Positions 12,901 to 24,388 of a DNA stretch of 64,000 bases are shown piece after piece. A program made the translations under genes and the position numbers. Under the pieces are notes generated by a model. The model had not been told where the DNA came from, did no database searches, and was given only the letters and a program-made list of their open reading frames with translations. The stretch's first letter is position 1. Each line of letters starts with the position of its first letter. The stretch is from Cyanophora paradoxa (Eukaryota; Glaucocystophyceae; Cyanophorales; Cyanophoraceae). The stretch lies in assembly GCA_004431415.1 (NCBI GenBank), contig QPMI01000159.1, forward strand, positions 62,001 through 126,000, in the 5' to 3' direction.

Positions 12901-14469
12901 AATGCCTCATGGTCGAAGTGGGACGAGCAGTACGACTGCGCGTACCCCGACTGGTGCTTCCGCACGCTGGCCAGAGAGGGCGGTCGGGTACAGCGACGGG
13001 GAGCGGAGGGGTACCGCACCAGTGGGAGAACAGCTGCGAGACGCGGTACCCGATTTCCGCGTTGGCCTCGGCGCTGGCGAAGGGTACCGGTTCGCCCTCC
13101 GGATCGGGCCATCCCAGCTCCCTCACGCGCCTGCGGAGCGGGGGGTTCAGGACTTGGAGGAAGGGGGCGGGGAGGGGGTACGGGGGCCGCGCCTGCCGAG
13201 CTCGGCGACCTCGTGGGGCTCGAGGGGGCGGAGGCGGCCCAGGAAGGCCCGTACCCGGGCCGTGCTCGAGATGAATGACAGCAGGACCTGGGGGGTACAC
13301 GCTCGCCCCGCTTCGAGGGCGCGGGGCGGGCCCCTCACCTCGGGGATCGAAAGCCAGGTGGGCGATCTGGGCGGGGGGTACAACTCAAAATGGCGGCGGT
13401 GGGGCGGAAGGGCAGCGCTCGAGCGGCTCACTCGGGGTCGGGCATCAGCTGCGGCGAGGGGGGTACGTCAGTCGCGGCGGAGCGAGATGCAGTACCCGGC
13501 GCGCCCACCTGGGTATACGTGGCGAGGTCTGCGCAGACGGCGTCGACCGTGAGGTAGTCGCGCATGAGGGTGCACAGCTCGTCCGTGGCCTTCTGCGGGG
13601 GTACGGGCCTCGCCCGGGGCGCCGGGGGGGGGGGGGGGGGGCGGGGGGGGGGGTACGGCACCGCGGTGAAGGCCTGGAGGTTCGCGAGCATCTGGTCCCG
13701 CGTGAGGCCGTCCTCGCGGGCCGGCGCCGCGGGGTCCATCTCCGCCAGCTCCTGCGCCGCCTCAGCGCCGGCCCCGGGCGGGGCCCGGGGGCGGGCGGGG
13801 GGCGGGGGGCGGGCGCGCCAGGCGGAGGGCTTCGGCCTCCTCGAGGGCCTCCTCGAGCGCCTCGCTCCGCTCCTCCAGCCGCCACCCGGCGACCGCCGCC
13901 CGCACCAGCGCCACGTCCCGCTCCAGCCGCCGGCACTCCTGCCCGCCGTACTCCCCGCAGATCAAATCGTACGCCGAGTTCCACACCAGGCTTCCCTGCA
14001 CCAGATCGCTCTCGTCGCTGCCCGGCGGCGGCTCCGGCGGCTCCGGCAGCTCCGCGCCGGCGAAGTTGCTCGACTGCGAAGACAGCCGCCGCGCGTGCAG
14101 CCGCCCCGCCGGCGGCGCAAGGGAACCCGCAGCCCGCTGCGCCGACGGCGCTTCGATGCCTGATGAGAGAGCCCGCGCATGGGACGGCCTCCTCGCCGCG
14201 CGCTCATCGGGCCGCCACAAGGGCGCGAGCTCCGCCGGTCGCCCGAGCGTCGCAGCCGCTGTTGGCCTGAGCGCTCGCGCCGCCTCGCCACGCAGCTGCA
14301 ACCAATTCACGGGCTTCCTGATGTCGATGCCGCCGGCGAGGCGCGCGATGGTCCGTGCGCCGATCGTCGGCCACGTCTTGAGCGCAGCGCAGCCGCGTCT
14401 GCTGCCGGCGCGCATAGTGGCGAGCCACCGCACGCCGCTGGAGCTGGCGAGGCGGTTGCCGCGGTTCAT
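9993..14469 (-). CDS. Large unknown protein, about a dozen or more exons
   Basis: I do not recognise this protein. The proposed start at 14469 gives an Arg/Ser/Ala-rich, acid-poor N-terminus, compatible with an organelle-targeting presequence. It is followed by GSLVWNSAYDLICGEYGGQE and a helical Glu/Leu-rich segment. Further exons carry LTRDQMLANLQAFTAV, DELCTLMRDYLTVDAVCADL, FISSTARVRAFLGRLRPLEP, ANAEIGYRVSQLFSHW, SYCSSHFDHEAFPP, VSNMMSLVADTGDSRIERL, VVGYGRFLSVVEQEIRERG and VLEALGPAYDGAIREAIEQR. The last exon ends RALVAALASESA. Introns are separated by GTACCCC-type donors and homopolymer G/C tracts (for example 13627-13650). Two adjacent genes rather than one cannot be excluded; the weakest join is around 11000-11800. 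Confidence 0.4.
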
Positions 14470-16321
14470 GTTGGCGGGTACAGGAGATCGATGGGGGGTT
14501 GCCCATTCCCGGCTTCAATCTGAGCTGAGCCGCGTCGCCGTAGCGTGTTTAAGCGCTCGGAGATGCACACTGGAGTAGCGAGGCTCAGCATAGGGACGTC
14601 GACAGCAAGCTTGAAACCGGCCGCTCGCGCCAAGCGCGAGGCGTGCGCATGCGCTGCTGCCGCGGTGAGTGAGCCAGCGTGCTTTTCGAAGCACTCGCGC
14701 TTTACAGGGGACTCGTGGAACGCTAGCGCTGAGCGCTGTACACCGTCCCCGCGCGCGCTGTGAGATGCATATGGATATGCAGGCCTGCTGCTGATTCCGT
14801 GATTGGATGCAGCGACAGCGATTGCGAGTTGAGCGGCGCTCGCGGCCCGCATTGCGGACGAGCTCGAGGCCTCGGCCTAGCTAGCGCTATATAGGGGCGG
14901 CCGCGGCCGGAGCTCGAGGCTAGGCAGGCGTCGCCTAGCCTGCAGCTGCAGGCATGCGCAGGCCATGGCCATGCGGGAGAGCGCCAATATCTCCCACAGC
15001 GGGTGCCCTCGCGTTCTGCATGCGCACCTGACCCTCGAGCTCGCCCCGCGGCCGCCGCTGCCGCTGGCCATGGCAGCTGCAGCGGGCGCGATATCGATAT
15101 CGACGCCGCCGCGGAGGCCTCGGGCCCCGCCGTCGCCCGCCGTACGCGTCTTACGCGGGCCCCGCCGTCGCCCGCCGTCAGATTCTTCCCGCAATACTGG
15201 AAATCCCCCCCTGCTCGCCTAGCTGGCCTTGTACGTATACCCGGCCGCGGCCCGTGCGGCTGAGGCGCTCAGGCTGCAGTTGATCGACCTCAAACTCGGT
15301 AACTCATGATCACGACCTTCGCCCAGGCCCCTCGAGCTCCCGCGCGCGAAGCCCATCGCGCACCCCGTACCTATTCGCCATCGCGTACCCCACAGGAAAA
15401 AGCCGCTTCTTCAAGCCCTTCGAGGTTAGCCCTTTGAGGTGAGCATTCCCCCTCACTTCCCCCTCTAAATCCGGCACCACAGGAGAGCTACGGATTAGCG
15501 TGGCGACGTACGATCTGTCGGGACTCTCGAAGGCCTTCTACATCTCCGTATCCCGTTACGCGTGCCCCCCCCCCCCCCTCCTCCCTTCCCGGAGCCCCTT
15601 CTCTATAGCTAGTCCAGCGCCGGCGCGGCACATGTACTGCCGCCCCCCGGCGCCTTTGCGCGCCTCCGAGGCTCGAACGCGAAGAGGACGCGGCGGGGGC
15701 GGGCAATTGCAAGCGTTACATGCTAGCAGCGCCAGCGCCGAGGGTTCAACGGTTGGCAGGCCGGGCGGGCAAGCAGGGCCGGCGGGCCGCGGGCGAGGCA
15801 GGGAATTCGAATTCGATCGAACTATCATAGTATGCAAGGCAGGGAATTCGAATTCGATCGAATTCAATATTGAATTGCAAGTTCGATCGAACTATCATAG
15901 TATGCGTTACATTGAGTCTGGCGCGCAGCGGCGCGGCGAAGCCAGGCCGACTGGAAACAGCGGGACTCCGGGAAAGAGAAAAACTGTCAAGATCAAATAC
16001 AATCAAATACAAATACATGCGTAGATACTGTACTGCGTTGTTTCAAGCTTTGATTTCGAAGCTTGAAATATTCTGGCGCGAAAAGCAAAGGGCGAATGGA
16101 AAGTTATTATGTTCTAAGATATATATAGTAGGATGGCGCGCGCGCGCGCCACATAGTGCCTGCATCGCAGGAAGCAGACCGTCGGACACGCCTACTGCGG
16201 GGGAGCGCCGAGCTGTGCGCCCGACCGGCGCTCCCGCAGCGTGATAGTTATAAGGAAAAGCCGGGAGAAAGTGAGGTGGGATGGGATCCGCTCCGCTCAG
16301 CTGCAGGGCGATCCGAGCCCC
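14470..16321. repeat. Intergenic region with local and dispersed repeats
   Basis: There is no supported gene. Seen: the block at about 15570-15665 (pyrimidine tract, ccggagccccttc, then agtccagcgccggcgcggca and gccgccccccggcgcc) recurs at about 24895-25005. A tandem word aattcgaattcgatcgaa and ctatcatagtatgc is repeated at 15804-15905. Open frames here run in several frames at once, as expected in GC-rich DNA. Position 16138-16150 is a GC dinucleotide run. Confidence 0.55.
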
Positions 16322-18817
16322 TTAAGGGAAGTCTTCAGAATCGGGGAATTGCGCCTCGGGCCCCGGAAACGGCGGCTCGGGCCCGGGGGGCGGCGTTTCG
16401 GACGCGGGCGCGGACGCCCCCGGCGGGCGGGGCGCCAGGGGCCGAAGCGCGGGGGGAAACTGCGGGTGCGACCGGCTCGCCGCGGAGGAGCGATGTTTCG
16501 GGGGTTTGGGTGCTGCGGGGGTGCGGGGCTTGTACGCTTTTCCGGGGGGAGGGGCGTCCCTCTCTGGGCGGGGCATGCCCGGGATGGCGGGGAGGATAGG
16601 GCGCAGCTGGCGCTGCGTTGAGGGCTGCGGGCTCTCGGCGGGCGCCGCCGGCACCGCCCGCTCCGCAAGAACGTAAACCGGGATCCAGAACTGCGCGGTT
16701 GGCTGGATAGGGAGCCGAGGCCCCGCCCCCACCTCGCCCTGCGTTTCAGGCTGGGGCTGGACCTGTGGCTGTGGCTGGGGCTGGGGCTGGGGCTGGGGCT
16801 GGGGCTGGAGCTGGGGTTGCGGCTGGGGCTGGAGCTGGGGTTGCGGCTGAGGCTGGGGCTGGGGCTGGGACTGCTGGGGCTGGGACTGGGGCTGTGGGGT
16901 ACAGAGGCGCTTGCGGGGGAGGGGCGCGGCGGCCTCCGCGTCGTCCCCGTGGGCCCTATGCTTGCCCTCGGGTGCCCGGGGCAGGCGGGGGGCCCGCCCG
17001 GGGAAGGAGCCTGGCGCCGGCTCCAGCTGGGGGGCCGCCGCCGCCGTCTCCCCGGGGTGCAGCGACATCGAATCCAGGCGCAGGGCGAGATCCAGCGAGG
17101 CCCGCGCCGCCTCCCAGGTCTGGGGTACGGCGCTGGAGTTGAGGGTTGAGGAGAGACAGGGGGGTACGCAGCACCTCGGAGCGGTAGGCGAGTTTCTGGT
17201 ACTCCTCGAACTCGGGTACGACGCGCTGATTGAAGAGATGCAGGGGGCGCGCCGCCTCGCCGGGGTTCTCGTGCTGCGGAGGCCCGCGCGGGCGCGTTCA
17301 GAGGCAGGGTGCTGGGGGGCGCCCGCGGGGCGGGGGGGGGAGGGGGGGTACCGACCTCGACGCCGATGAAGTCGTAGTAGAGGCGGTTGAAGGTGACGTC
17401 ACCAGCATCGCCGATCGAGGATGGTGGGGGGGGAGGGAAGGCCCTCAGGTGAGCCTCCGAGAGCTCGGGTTCGGGGGCGGACGGGCGCGACTTCGGAAGG
17501 GGCGGCGGCGGGGGCGGGGGCGGGGGTGGGGGCGGGGACTGGGGCGCCGGAGGGGCGGGCTTGGGCCCCGGGCGGGCAGTGAAGGAGGAGGAGCCGGAGA
17601 GGAAGGGGAGGGGTACGCCCTTGTTGGGCGAGAGCGGGCCGGCCCCGCCGGCGGCCGAGAAGCCCGCCAGCACGCACCGCTGGATCGCCGCCACCTGCTT
17701 AGCCTGGATGCCGGCCACAAGGTGTGTCGTGACTGCGACGAAAGTGAGGCGGGGGCGGGCCGGAGGGAGGAGGTGGAGGGGGGTACGGGAGTCTGGTAGC
17801 AGGTCGGGGAGCCAGCTCTTGAAGCGGCGCTCGAGGAAGAGGTACGTGAAGCGGCAACCAACCGGCGCCGCCCGCACGTGCCACACGCAGAGGCTCTGCA
17901 GCTTCCGCTCGTACCCCTCCGTCGTCCTGCGGGGGGTGGGGGGGAAGGGGGGGAAGGGGAAGGGGGGGAGGGCGCACGGGAGGTCGCGCTCAGGATGAGG
18001 CAAGGGAGGCAAGGGGACAGGGCTTCCGGGGGTACGAAGCACGCACCACTGCCCGTCGCGGAGCTCCGCGGCCACTTTGACGGCACACGCGCTGCCGTCG
18101 GACAGCCTGCGATAGCCGGCTCGAGCCGCGCGGGGCAGGGGGGCGTGGCGTGGGCGGGCGCGGCACGCCTGCGGCTCGCGAATATGCGCTCCGTCTCCAG
18201 CCGGACGGCTGCGGGCGCGCGCGCAGGTCAGCCTACGAGGGGGGCGGGGCCGGGGGACCGGGGGGCCGGGGGGGTACGGGCGCGCCGAAGAAGGAGGCGC
18301 AGTGGTCGAGGGCGAGGACGCGGCCGAGGGCGTCCGGGTCGTCGGGGTCGGGCCCCCGCAGCTCCTCCAGCACCTGCTCGCGCACCAGGAAGTCCGGCGT
18401 GAAGTCCTGACGCGCCGCCGCGCTCTCAGGCGAGGCGAGGGGAAGGTCGGGAGAGGGGCGGGGGGCGGACCCGGGCGCGCGAGACGGAGCAGATGGCGCG
18501 GGCGGCGAACGAAGCGTCCAGGCCCGGCGCGGCGCCCGAGAAGTCGATCTCCGCGCGGTAGAGGTACAGGTGCTCCTCCAGGCGGCTGCCGGCGGCGCGT
18601 CAGGAAAAGGCCGCGTGCGTGCGGCGCGGCCGAGGGCGCGGAATCGAGCGCACTGGACGTAGACGTGCAGTTGCTTCGTAGGCTTGAGCGCAACCTTCCA
18701 TTTCGCGTCCGGGATCGACAGATAGCCCTCGGTGACGGCGAAGACGTGGTCCAGGTGCGCGTCGTCGAAGCGCCCGCAGGTGCGGCCCTCGGCCCTCGCG
18801 GCGCCAGCGGCACGCAT
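16322..18817 (-). CDS. Unknown protein with possible START-like domain and Pro/Gln repeat tail
   Basis: The start at 18817 gives [12 protein letters not shown], followed by [20 protein letters not shown] and QLHVYVQ. Later exons read [19 protein letters not shown], then [40 protein letters not shown] with [45 protein letters not shown] and [18 protein letters not shown]. The middle exons loosely recall START-family lipid-binding domains (CRFTYLFLE, then a Lys-x-Trp-Leu-Pro step). This is a weak visual match, so no function is claimed. The last exon encodes a long proline/glutamine repeat from a GGGGCT-type hexanucleotide array (about 16755-16900), then a Pro-rich tail ending QFPDSEDFP. Introns carry GTACCCC-type donors. 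Confidence 0.45.
16750..16905. repeat. GGGGCT hexanucleotide array inside an exon
   Basis: The array reads ggctgg / ggggct units over about 150 bases. On the minus strand it encodes alternating Pro-Gln with occasional Leu, Ser and Val. The imperfect units and the retained frame suggest selection for an open frame, but the tract is likely to vary in length between strains. Confidence 0.8.
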
Positions 18818-20400
18818 CGCTCCGTCGGCCCGCTATTAGCCGCCGCCCGCCGACGGCGCTCGGGCGTCCGATGGCCAGGCGTTGCAGGCCCTAGCGCTAG
18901 CCGTGCGCATGCGTGCTCGCTGTCACTGGCTCATCAGAGCAGTCGCTGAACGCGCAGCGCGGCGCTACTAGCAACGTTTTAACAGTGCGCATGCCAGCAA
19001 CCGCTGAGCCTCGGAGCATTTCCTGCAGGCTGCAGCTGCAGCTGGCGGAATCCAGACGGGAAAAACATCAGCTTACCGGGGTACCCCGCTTAACTACAGT
19101 GACGTAGCCCGCTTACCTACCCCGCTTGCGAAAGCCGGCTAATCAGGTCCCCTCAAGCTCGATAATTAAACTGTACCCAAAAGCATGGGGCAAGTTCCAC
19201 GTACCTAGACTCCTAGCTAATAATTTATAATAGTAGCTATCGTCTATAGACCGACGCGACGTCGACGCCGGGCGCAGGGTTCCGGCCGAAAACTTTTTCG
19301 AAAAATAAAACAAAATTTTTTTTAAAGTTTTTGCAAAATTTTTTGGTCTCGGCTGGCCATGGACGCTCAAAAAATTTTGCACGAGAAAATATTCGGGGGG
19401 CCCTTTTGTCGTGCAGAACACGTCGTAATAAGCTTCCTATACGTATCTCTTGCATGTATAATGAAGTTTAAGCGATAAGCAATGCGATAGGGGCACTCTG
19501 CACGTCGATAAGGGTCAGACTCTGAGACCTCACTGTACCCCTGGAGAGCCCTAGGAAATTCATGAGTGTGCCTTCGCCCAAATGGGCTCGAAATAAAACT
19601 TCTAACCACTTCCCATGCTACAAGAATGTTAAGAGGACCTTAAGAGCGCGTTTAGAGCGCGTTTTCGCGCCTCTGGAACGTGCCTTCTCGTTTGTATGGC
19701 AAAAATTTTTCAAAAATTTTTTAAAAATTTTTAAAAATTTTTAACAAGCCCACACTCACGTGTGGTAAGCCCTGCCAATGCATGCCTGCTATGTCAGCCT
19801 CCCTGTCTCAGAGAGTCTGTCTTAGCGTCAATGAGGCCAAGTGGGCAGCGCTCCGACGCTGCGCCCCACCCGGCGAGCCATGGCGCCCGGCGGCTGCCCC
19901 GAGCGCCTCCGATCCGCTCCGTCCGGCGAGCCTCGCCGCCGCCCCTGGCGCCTCCGCCCCATCCACCAAGTCATTCCGCCAGGCCGCCGAGCTCCGGGAT
20001 CCGAGGCTGAGCTCCGCCCGGCGAGCCAGGGTGCCCGGCCCGGCGGCGGCTGCGCGCCGCGCTTCCGCTCCAGGCCGTCGCAGCCCCTCGCCACGCCTCT
20101 ACATGCATATGTACATGTACACCGCCGAGCCGTGGGTTCTTAATTATAAGCTTGCGTGTGCGAAAGGTTGGGCTTTCTCGAAGCCCCCCCGGCCCGCCGC
20201 CTCCTATTCATTGCCGCCATATATATATATATATTGGTCGGTGGAGCTTGAGCTCGAGGTGAGATCTAGAGGGGGAAAACAAATAGCTCGAGCTCGAGGT
20301 GAGATCGAGCTCGAGGTGAGATCTAGAGGGAAATATATATGCATATATATACATTTCCCCCCCTAGATCTCACCTCGAGCTCGAGCTCGTCATCATTAAG
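18818..20400. other. Gene-free region with AT-rich poly-A/T blocks
   Basis: No gene is supported. AT-rich segments stand out at about 19280-19400 and 19695-19745 (repeated caaaaattttt and aaaatttttt words). TA microsatellite-like stretches occur at 20219-20236 and 20331-20352. Around 20250-20400 a direct repeat of ctcgaggtgagatctaga and its inverted copy (tctagatctcacctcgag) flank the second TA tract, forming a potential long hairpin. Confidence 0.5.
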
Positions 20401-20403
20401 GGG

Positions 20404-21215
20404 AGGAGCGAGGTTCCTGTGGCCAGGCGCATTTGGAGAGCCAGGCCTAGGCTGCGGAGGCGAGGGCGCATATGCATGGAAATATGTGCAGGCCAGTGCA
20501 GGATCGAAATTTTGGCGTCGGCTGGGTTGTTGTGCTCTTTCGCCCCCAGAGTGCTTGCGCAAAGCTTGGAAAAGCTCTCAAATGAATTCTGTAGGGGTGG
20601 GCATGCGTGAGGATGTGAGGGCGCACGGAAAGATGGGCAGGTTCGTCGACGTCAAGGATCGAATTTTCGGGGTCGGCTGGGTCCTCGCGGCCCGGCGCAT
20701 TTGAAAAGCGCGCGGAATGCTTCGTCTACATCTCAAATGCTTATACTATTGTTCGGCGCATGCGCCGCGGCCTGGGCGCGCGGAAAGATGTCCGGGCCTG
20801 TGCAGGAACGAATTTTCGCCGCCGGGTGCCTTCCTGCACTGTTCCGGCTCCGAAAAGCGGATCTCTGGAGTGCGCAGGCCGTGCTATGTCTATGCGCGCG
20901 AGAACGCATCGATTGCGCGCGTCGCGGGACCGGACGGGACCGGCTGGGTCAAACTTTTGGCCGACTCTTCGCAGTGGAGTGTCGACGGCGGCCGAAATCG
21001 AGCTTGCAGCGGTGCGCGCGCTCTCGGCTCTCTTTCTGTACCGCTCTGGGGCGTCGCTGGCGCGCTTTCGTCGCGGGACCGGGCGCGACTGGGTCCCACT
21101 TTTAGGAGTTTCGCGATCGAACCGGGGTATAAATACCGGAATCGATCCGCGTGAGAAATTCGATTTTCGCCCGACGCCCACGGGAGAGCGGTCGTCTTAG
21201 GGGAGTCAGGATCGA
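20404..21215 (+). repeat. Satellite higher-order repeat, copy A (3 monomers plus tail)
   Basis: The core word gatcgaattttcggggtcgg or a variant occurs near 20499, 20654 and 20803, about 150 bases apart. Each is preceded by a gcgcggaaagatg word and followed by ggcccggcgcat or similar. After the last monomer comes a tail of about 370 bases that includes tcgattgcgcgcgtcgcggg, ending at ggtcgtcttaggggagtc. The same tail closes copies B and C. Open frames run through it in several frames, so it is judged non-coding. Confidence 0.75.
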
Positions 21216-21510
21216 AATTGATTCATGACAGCTAGCGCTGTCGAGATTGCAGCGTACAAGTTCGAGATTCGATCTACGAGAGAGAGTGGATGGAAAGTCG
21301 CGTGACGTCATTGTCGAGGTGAGTGCGTGAATTGATTCAGGGCGGGTAGTGGGCGAACACGCGGGACGGATGTGACCCGGACGTGACCCTTAATTTCGTT
21401 CGCCGACCCGGATTTCCGACGACCCGGATTTCCGAAATTGGCAGGGCTAAAATGTTTTGGGGGTCTCCTGGGCCCACAAAAAATTTTGGAACTCTGGCCG
21501 GGCGCCGTGA

Positions 21511-21578
21511 CAAGATCCGTGCTCCTGCGGAGCACTAAGTACGGCGAAGCCTCGCGGACGCCCTTGCGGCTGTCACAG
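21511..21578 (+). repeat. Direct repeat spacer between satellite copies (first copy)
   Basis: A block beginning acaagatccgtgctcctgcg and ending gcggctgtcacagt is found here and again at about 23077-23144 with about one mismatch. The two copies lie before and after copy B. Confidence 0.8.
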
Positions 21579-21728
21579 TTTATAATTAGGCGGCCAGCTG
21601 CAGCCCCGTCCAGCGCTGGCCCGCGGCCGGGCTTCGCCGGCTTGGACATGGGCCACATGGCCCGATATAGCCAGCTCGAGGGAGACCTGTTAGGGGAGAA
21701 GTTGGACCGGTAACGCTTGCTTTTAACT

Positions 21729-23078
21729 GGTGGAGCAGATTGAGAGGAGATTAATTTAATATTAATATATTGTTGGGGGGGGGGGGGGGGGGGGGGGGCG
21801 GGGTTCTCGCAGCCAGGCGCATGCGCGCGCAGAGCTTGGAAATCGCGTAAACAGAATCTCGAATGCATATATATGGGCTGCGGAGGCAAGGGCGCGAGGA
21901 AAGACGCGTACGTGCAGGTCCATGCAGGATCGAATTTTCAGGGTCGGCTGGATTCTCGCGCCCTGTCGCGTCTTCGGAGCTCGGGAAAAGCTTAACAAAG
22001 ATATCAAATTACTATTTTAGCGATGTTCAGGTCTGTAGAGGATCGAATTTTCGGGGTCGGCTGGGCCCTCGCGGCCCGGCACATCTGTAAAGCGTGCGAA
22101 ACGCTTGATCTACATCTCAGATGCTTATGCTATTGTTCCGCGCATGCGCCGCGGCGTGGGCGCGCGGAAAGATGTCCGGGTCCGTGCAGGATCGAATTTT
22201 TGCCGTCGGCTGGGTTCTCGTGCTTTTTCGCGTCTTCGAAGCTTGCGAAAGGCTTTTAAAAGATCTCAGATGAATATTGAAGCGATGCCCGTGCATGAGG
22301 ACGCGAGGGCGCGCGGAAAGATGTTCAGGTCCGTCCAGGATCGAATTTTCGGGGTCGGCTGGGTTCTCGCGGCCCGGCGCATCTGTAAAGCGTGCGGAAT
22401 GCTTCCTCTACATCTTAAATGGTTATGCTATCATTCCGCGCATGCGCCGCGGCGTGGGCGCGCGGAAAGATGTCCGGGTCTGTCCAGGATCGAATTTTTG
22501 CTGTCCGGTACCTTCCTGCGCTGCTCCGGGTTCGAAAAGCGGATTTCGGGGGTGTGCAGGCCCTGCTATGTCTCTGCGCGCCCGTACGCATCGATTGCGC
22601 GCGTCGCGGGACCGGCCGGAACCGGCCGGATCAAATTTTCGGCCGACTCTTCGCACTGGAGCGTCGACGGCGCCCGAAATCGAGTTTGCGGCGATGCGCT
22701 CGCCCTCGCGCGTCATTCTGTATCGTTCTGGGGCGTCCCTGGCGCGATTTCGTCGCGGGACCGGGCGGGACCGGGTCCCACCTTCGGACTCGGACTGCAT
22801 TTGTCGGAGGTTAAGTACCGGAATTGATCCAGAGGGAAATTCGATTTTCGCGCGACGCCCACGGGAGAGCGGTCGTCTTAGGGGAGCCAGGACGCTAAAA
22901 ATGGCTGTGTGGGAGTTCGGGCAGCTGTGTAGTCTAGAGCAATCGCGTCGGTGTCGAGGCAGAATTAATAATTCGTCCTCGAGGGAGTGCGACACGGAAA
23001 TTATTTAGCATGGGGGATCTCGAGTGGAAAAAAAGGTTAAAAAAGGAATTTCGGTCGTCGGTTTTTGGTTTTGAGACA
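21729..23078 (+). repeat. Satellite higher-order repeat, copy B (5 monomers plus tail)
   Basis: It begins with ggtggagcagat, then agaggagattaat and a poly-G tract (21774-21798). Core words follow near 21925, 22037, 22188, 22336 and 22486, most of them 148-151 bases apart. The shared tail (about 22520-22900) is followed by an AT-rich end with cagaattaataattc, gtgcgacacggaaattattt and gtcggtttttggttttgag. Near-identical start and end blocks bound copy C, so B and C are duplicated units. Confidence 0.8.
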
Positions 23079-23144
23079 AGATCCGTGCTCCTGCGGAGCA
23101 CTAAGTACGGCGAAGCCTCGCGGACGCCCTCGCGGCTGTCACAG
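23077..23144 (+). repeat. Direct repeat spacer between satellite copies (second copy)
   Basis: This is the second copy of the block at 21511-21578, immediately after copy B of the higher-order repeat. It supports duplication of a unit that includes the spacer. Confidence 0.8.
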
Positions 23145-23290
23145 TAGGCCTATAGGGCACTGGCCAGCGGCCTGGCCGATCGCGAACAGCTTTCTGGCTA
23201 GAAGCTGGCTGGCTGACGGCCAGTCCAGCTAGTGCTGGTCGGCTAGAGGAATATTAATGCCATGATGTACTGAGCGAGGAAATAATTAAA

Positions 23291-24388
23291 GGGTGGAGCA
23301 GATCGATCTAGATTGAGAGGAGATTAATTATATAATATTGTTGGGAAGGAGGCCCGGGAGGGGCGAGGTTCTCGCGGCCAGGCGCATGCACAGAGCTTGC
23401 GAATCGCTTAAAAAGAATCTCGAACGCATATAGCATCGATGTGCAGGTCTGCGGAGGCGAGGGCGCGCGGAAAGATGTGCAGGCGTGGCCAGGATCGAAT
23501 TTTTGCGTCGGCTGGATTGCCGCGCCCTGTCGCGTCCGCAGAGCTCGCGCAAAGCTTTACAAAGAGCTCAAATGAATATTGTAGCGATGCGCATGCGCGA
23601 GGATGCGAGGGCGCGCGGAAAGATGTGCAGGTCTGTAGAGGATCGAATTTTCGGGGTGGGCTGGGTCCCCGCGGCCCCGCGCATCTGTAAAGCGTGCGGA
23701 AGGTTTCTTCTACATCTCAAATGCTTATGTTATCGTTCCGCGCATGCGCCGCGGCGTGGGCGCGCGGAAAGATGTCCGGGCCCGTGCAGGATCGAATTTT
23801 TGCCATCGGGTACCTTCCTGCGCTGTTGCGGCTCCGAAAAGCGGATTTCGGGGGTGGGCAGGCCGTGCTATGTCTATGCGCGCCAGTACGCATGGATTGC
23901 GCGCGTCGCGGGACCGGCCGGAACCGGCCGGATCAAATTTTCGGCCGACTCTTCGCACTGGAGCGTCGACGGCGCCCGAAATCGAGTTTGCGGCGATGCG
24001 CTCGCCCTCGCGCGGCATTCTGTATCGTTCTGGGGCGTCCCTGGCGCGATTTCGTCGCGGGACCGGGCGCGACCGGGTCCCACCTTCTGACTCGGACTGC
24101 ATTTGTCGGAGGTTAAGTACCGGAATTGATCCAGAGGGAATTTCGATTTTCGCGCGACGCCCACGGGGGAGCGGTCGTCTTAGGGGAGTCAGGACGCTAA
24201 AAATGGATCTAGAGAGGTCTGTGGGGGTTAGGGTAGCTGAGTCATTAGCAACAATCGCGTCGGTGTCGAGGCAGAATTAATAATTCTGCCTCGAGGGAGT
24301 GCGACACGGAAATTATTTAGCAGGGGGGATCTCGAGTGGAAAAAAAGGTTAAAAAAGGAATTCCGCTCGTCGGTTTTTGGGTTTGAGA
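23291..24388 (+). repeat. Satellite higher-order repeat, copy C (3 monomers plus tail)
   Basis: It has the same start block as copy B (gtggagcagat, agaggagattaat, atattgttggg). Core words lie near 23490, 23638 and 23788, followed by the shared tail to about 24195 and the same AT-rich end (24259-24388). It lacks two monomers relative to copy B, as expected from unequal exchange. Confidence 0.8.

Noticed and set aside
21863-24280. Several 130-240 residue plus-strand open frames in the satellite arrays with similar translations
   Set aside because: The arrays are open in more than one frame at once, the similarity follows the DNA repeat period, and no protein motif appears. They are satellite DNA.
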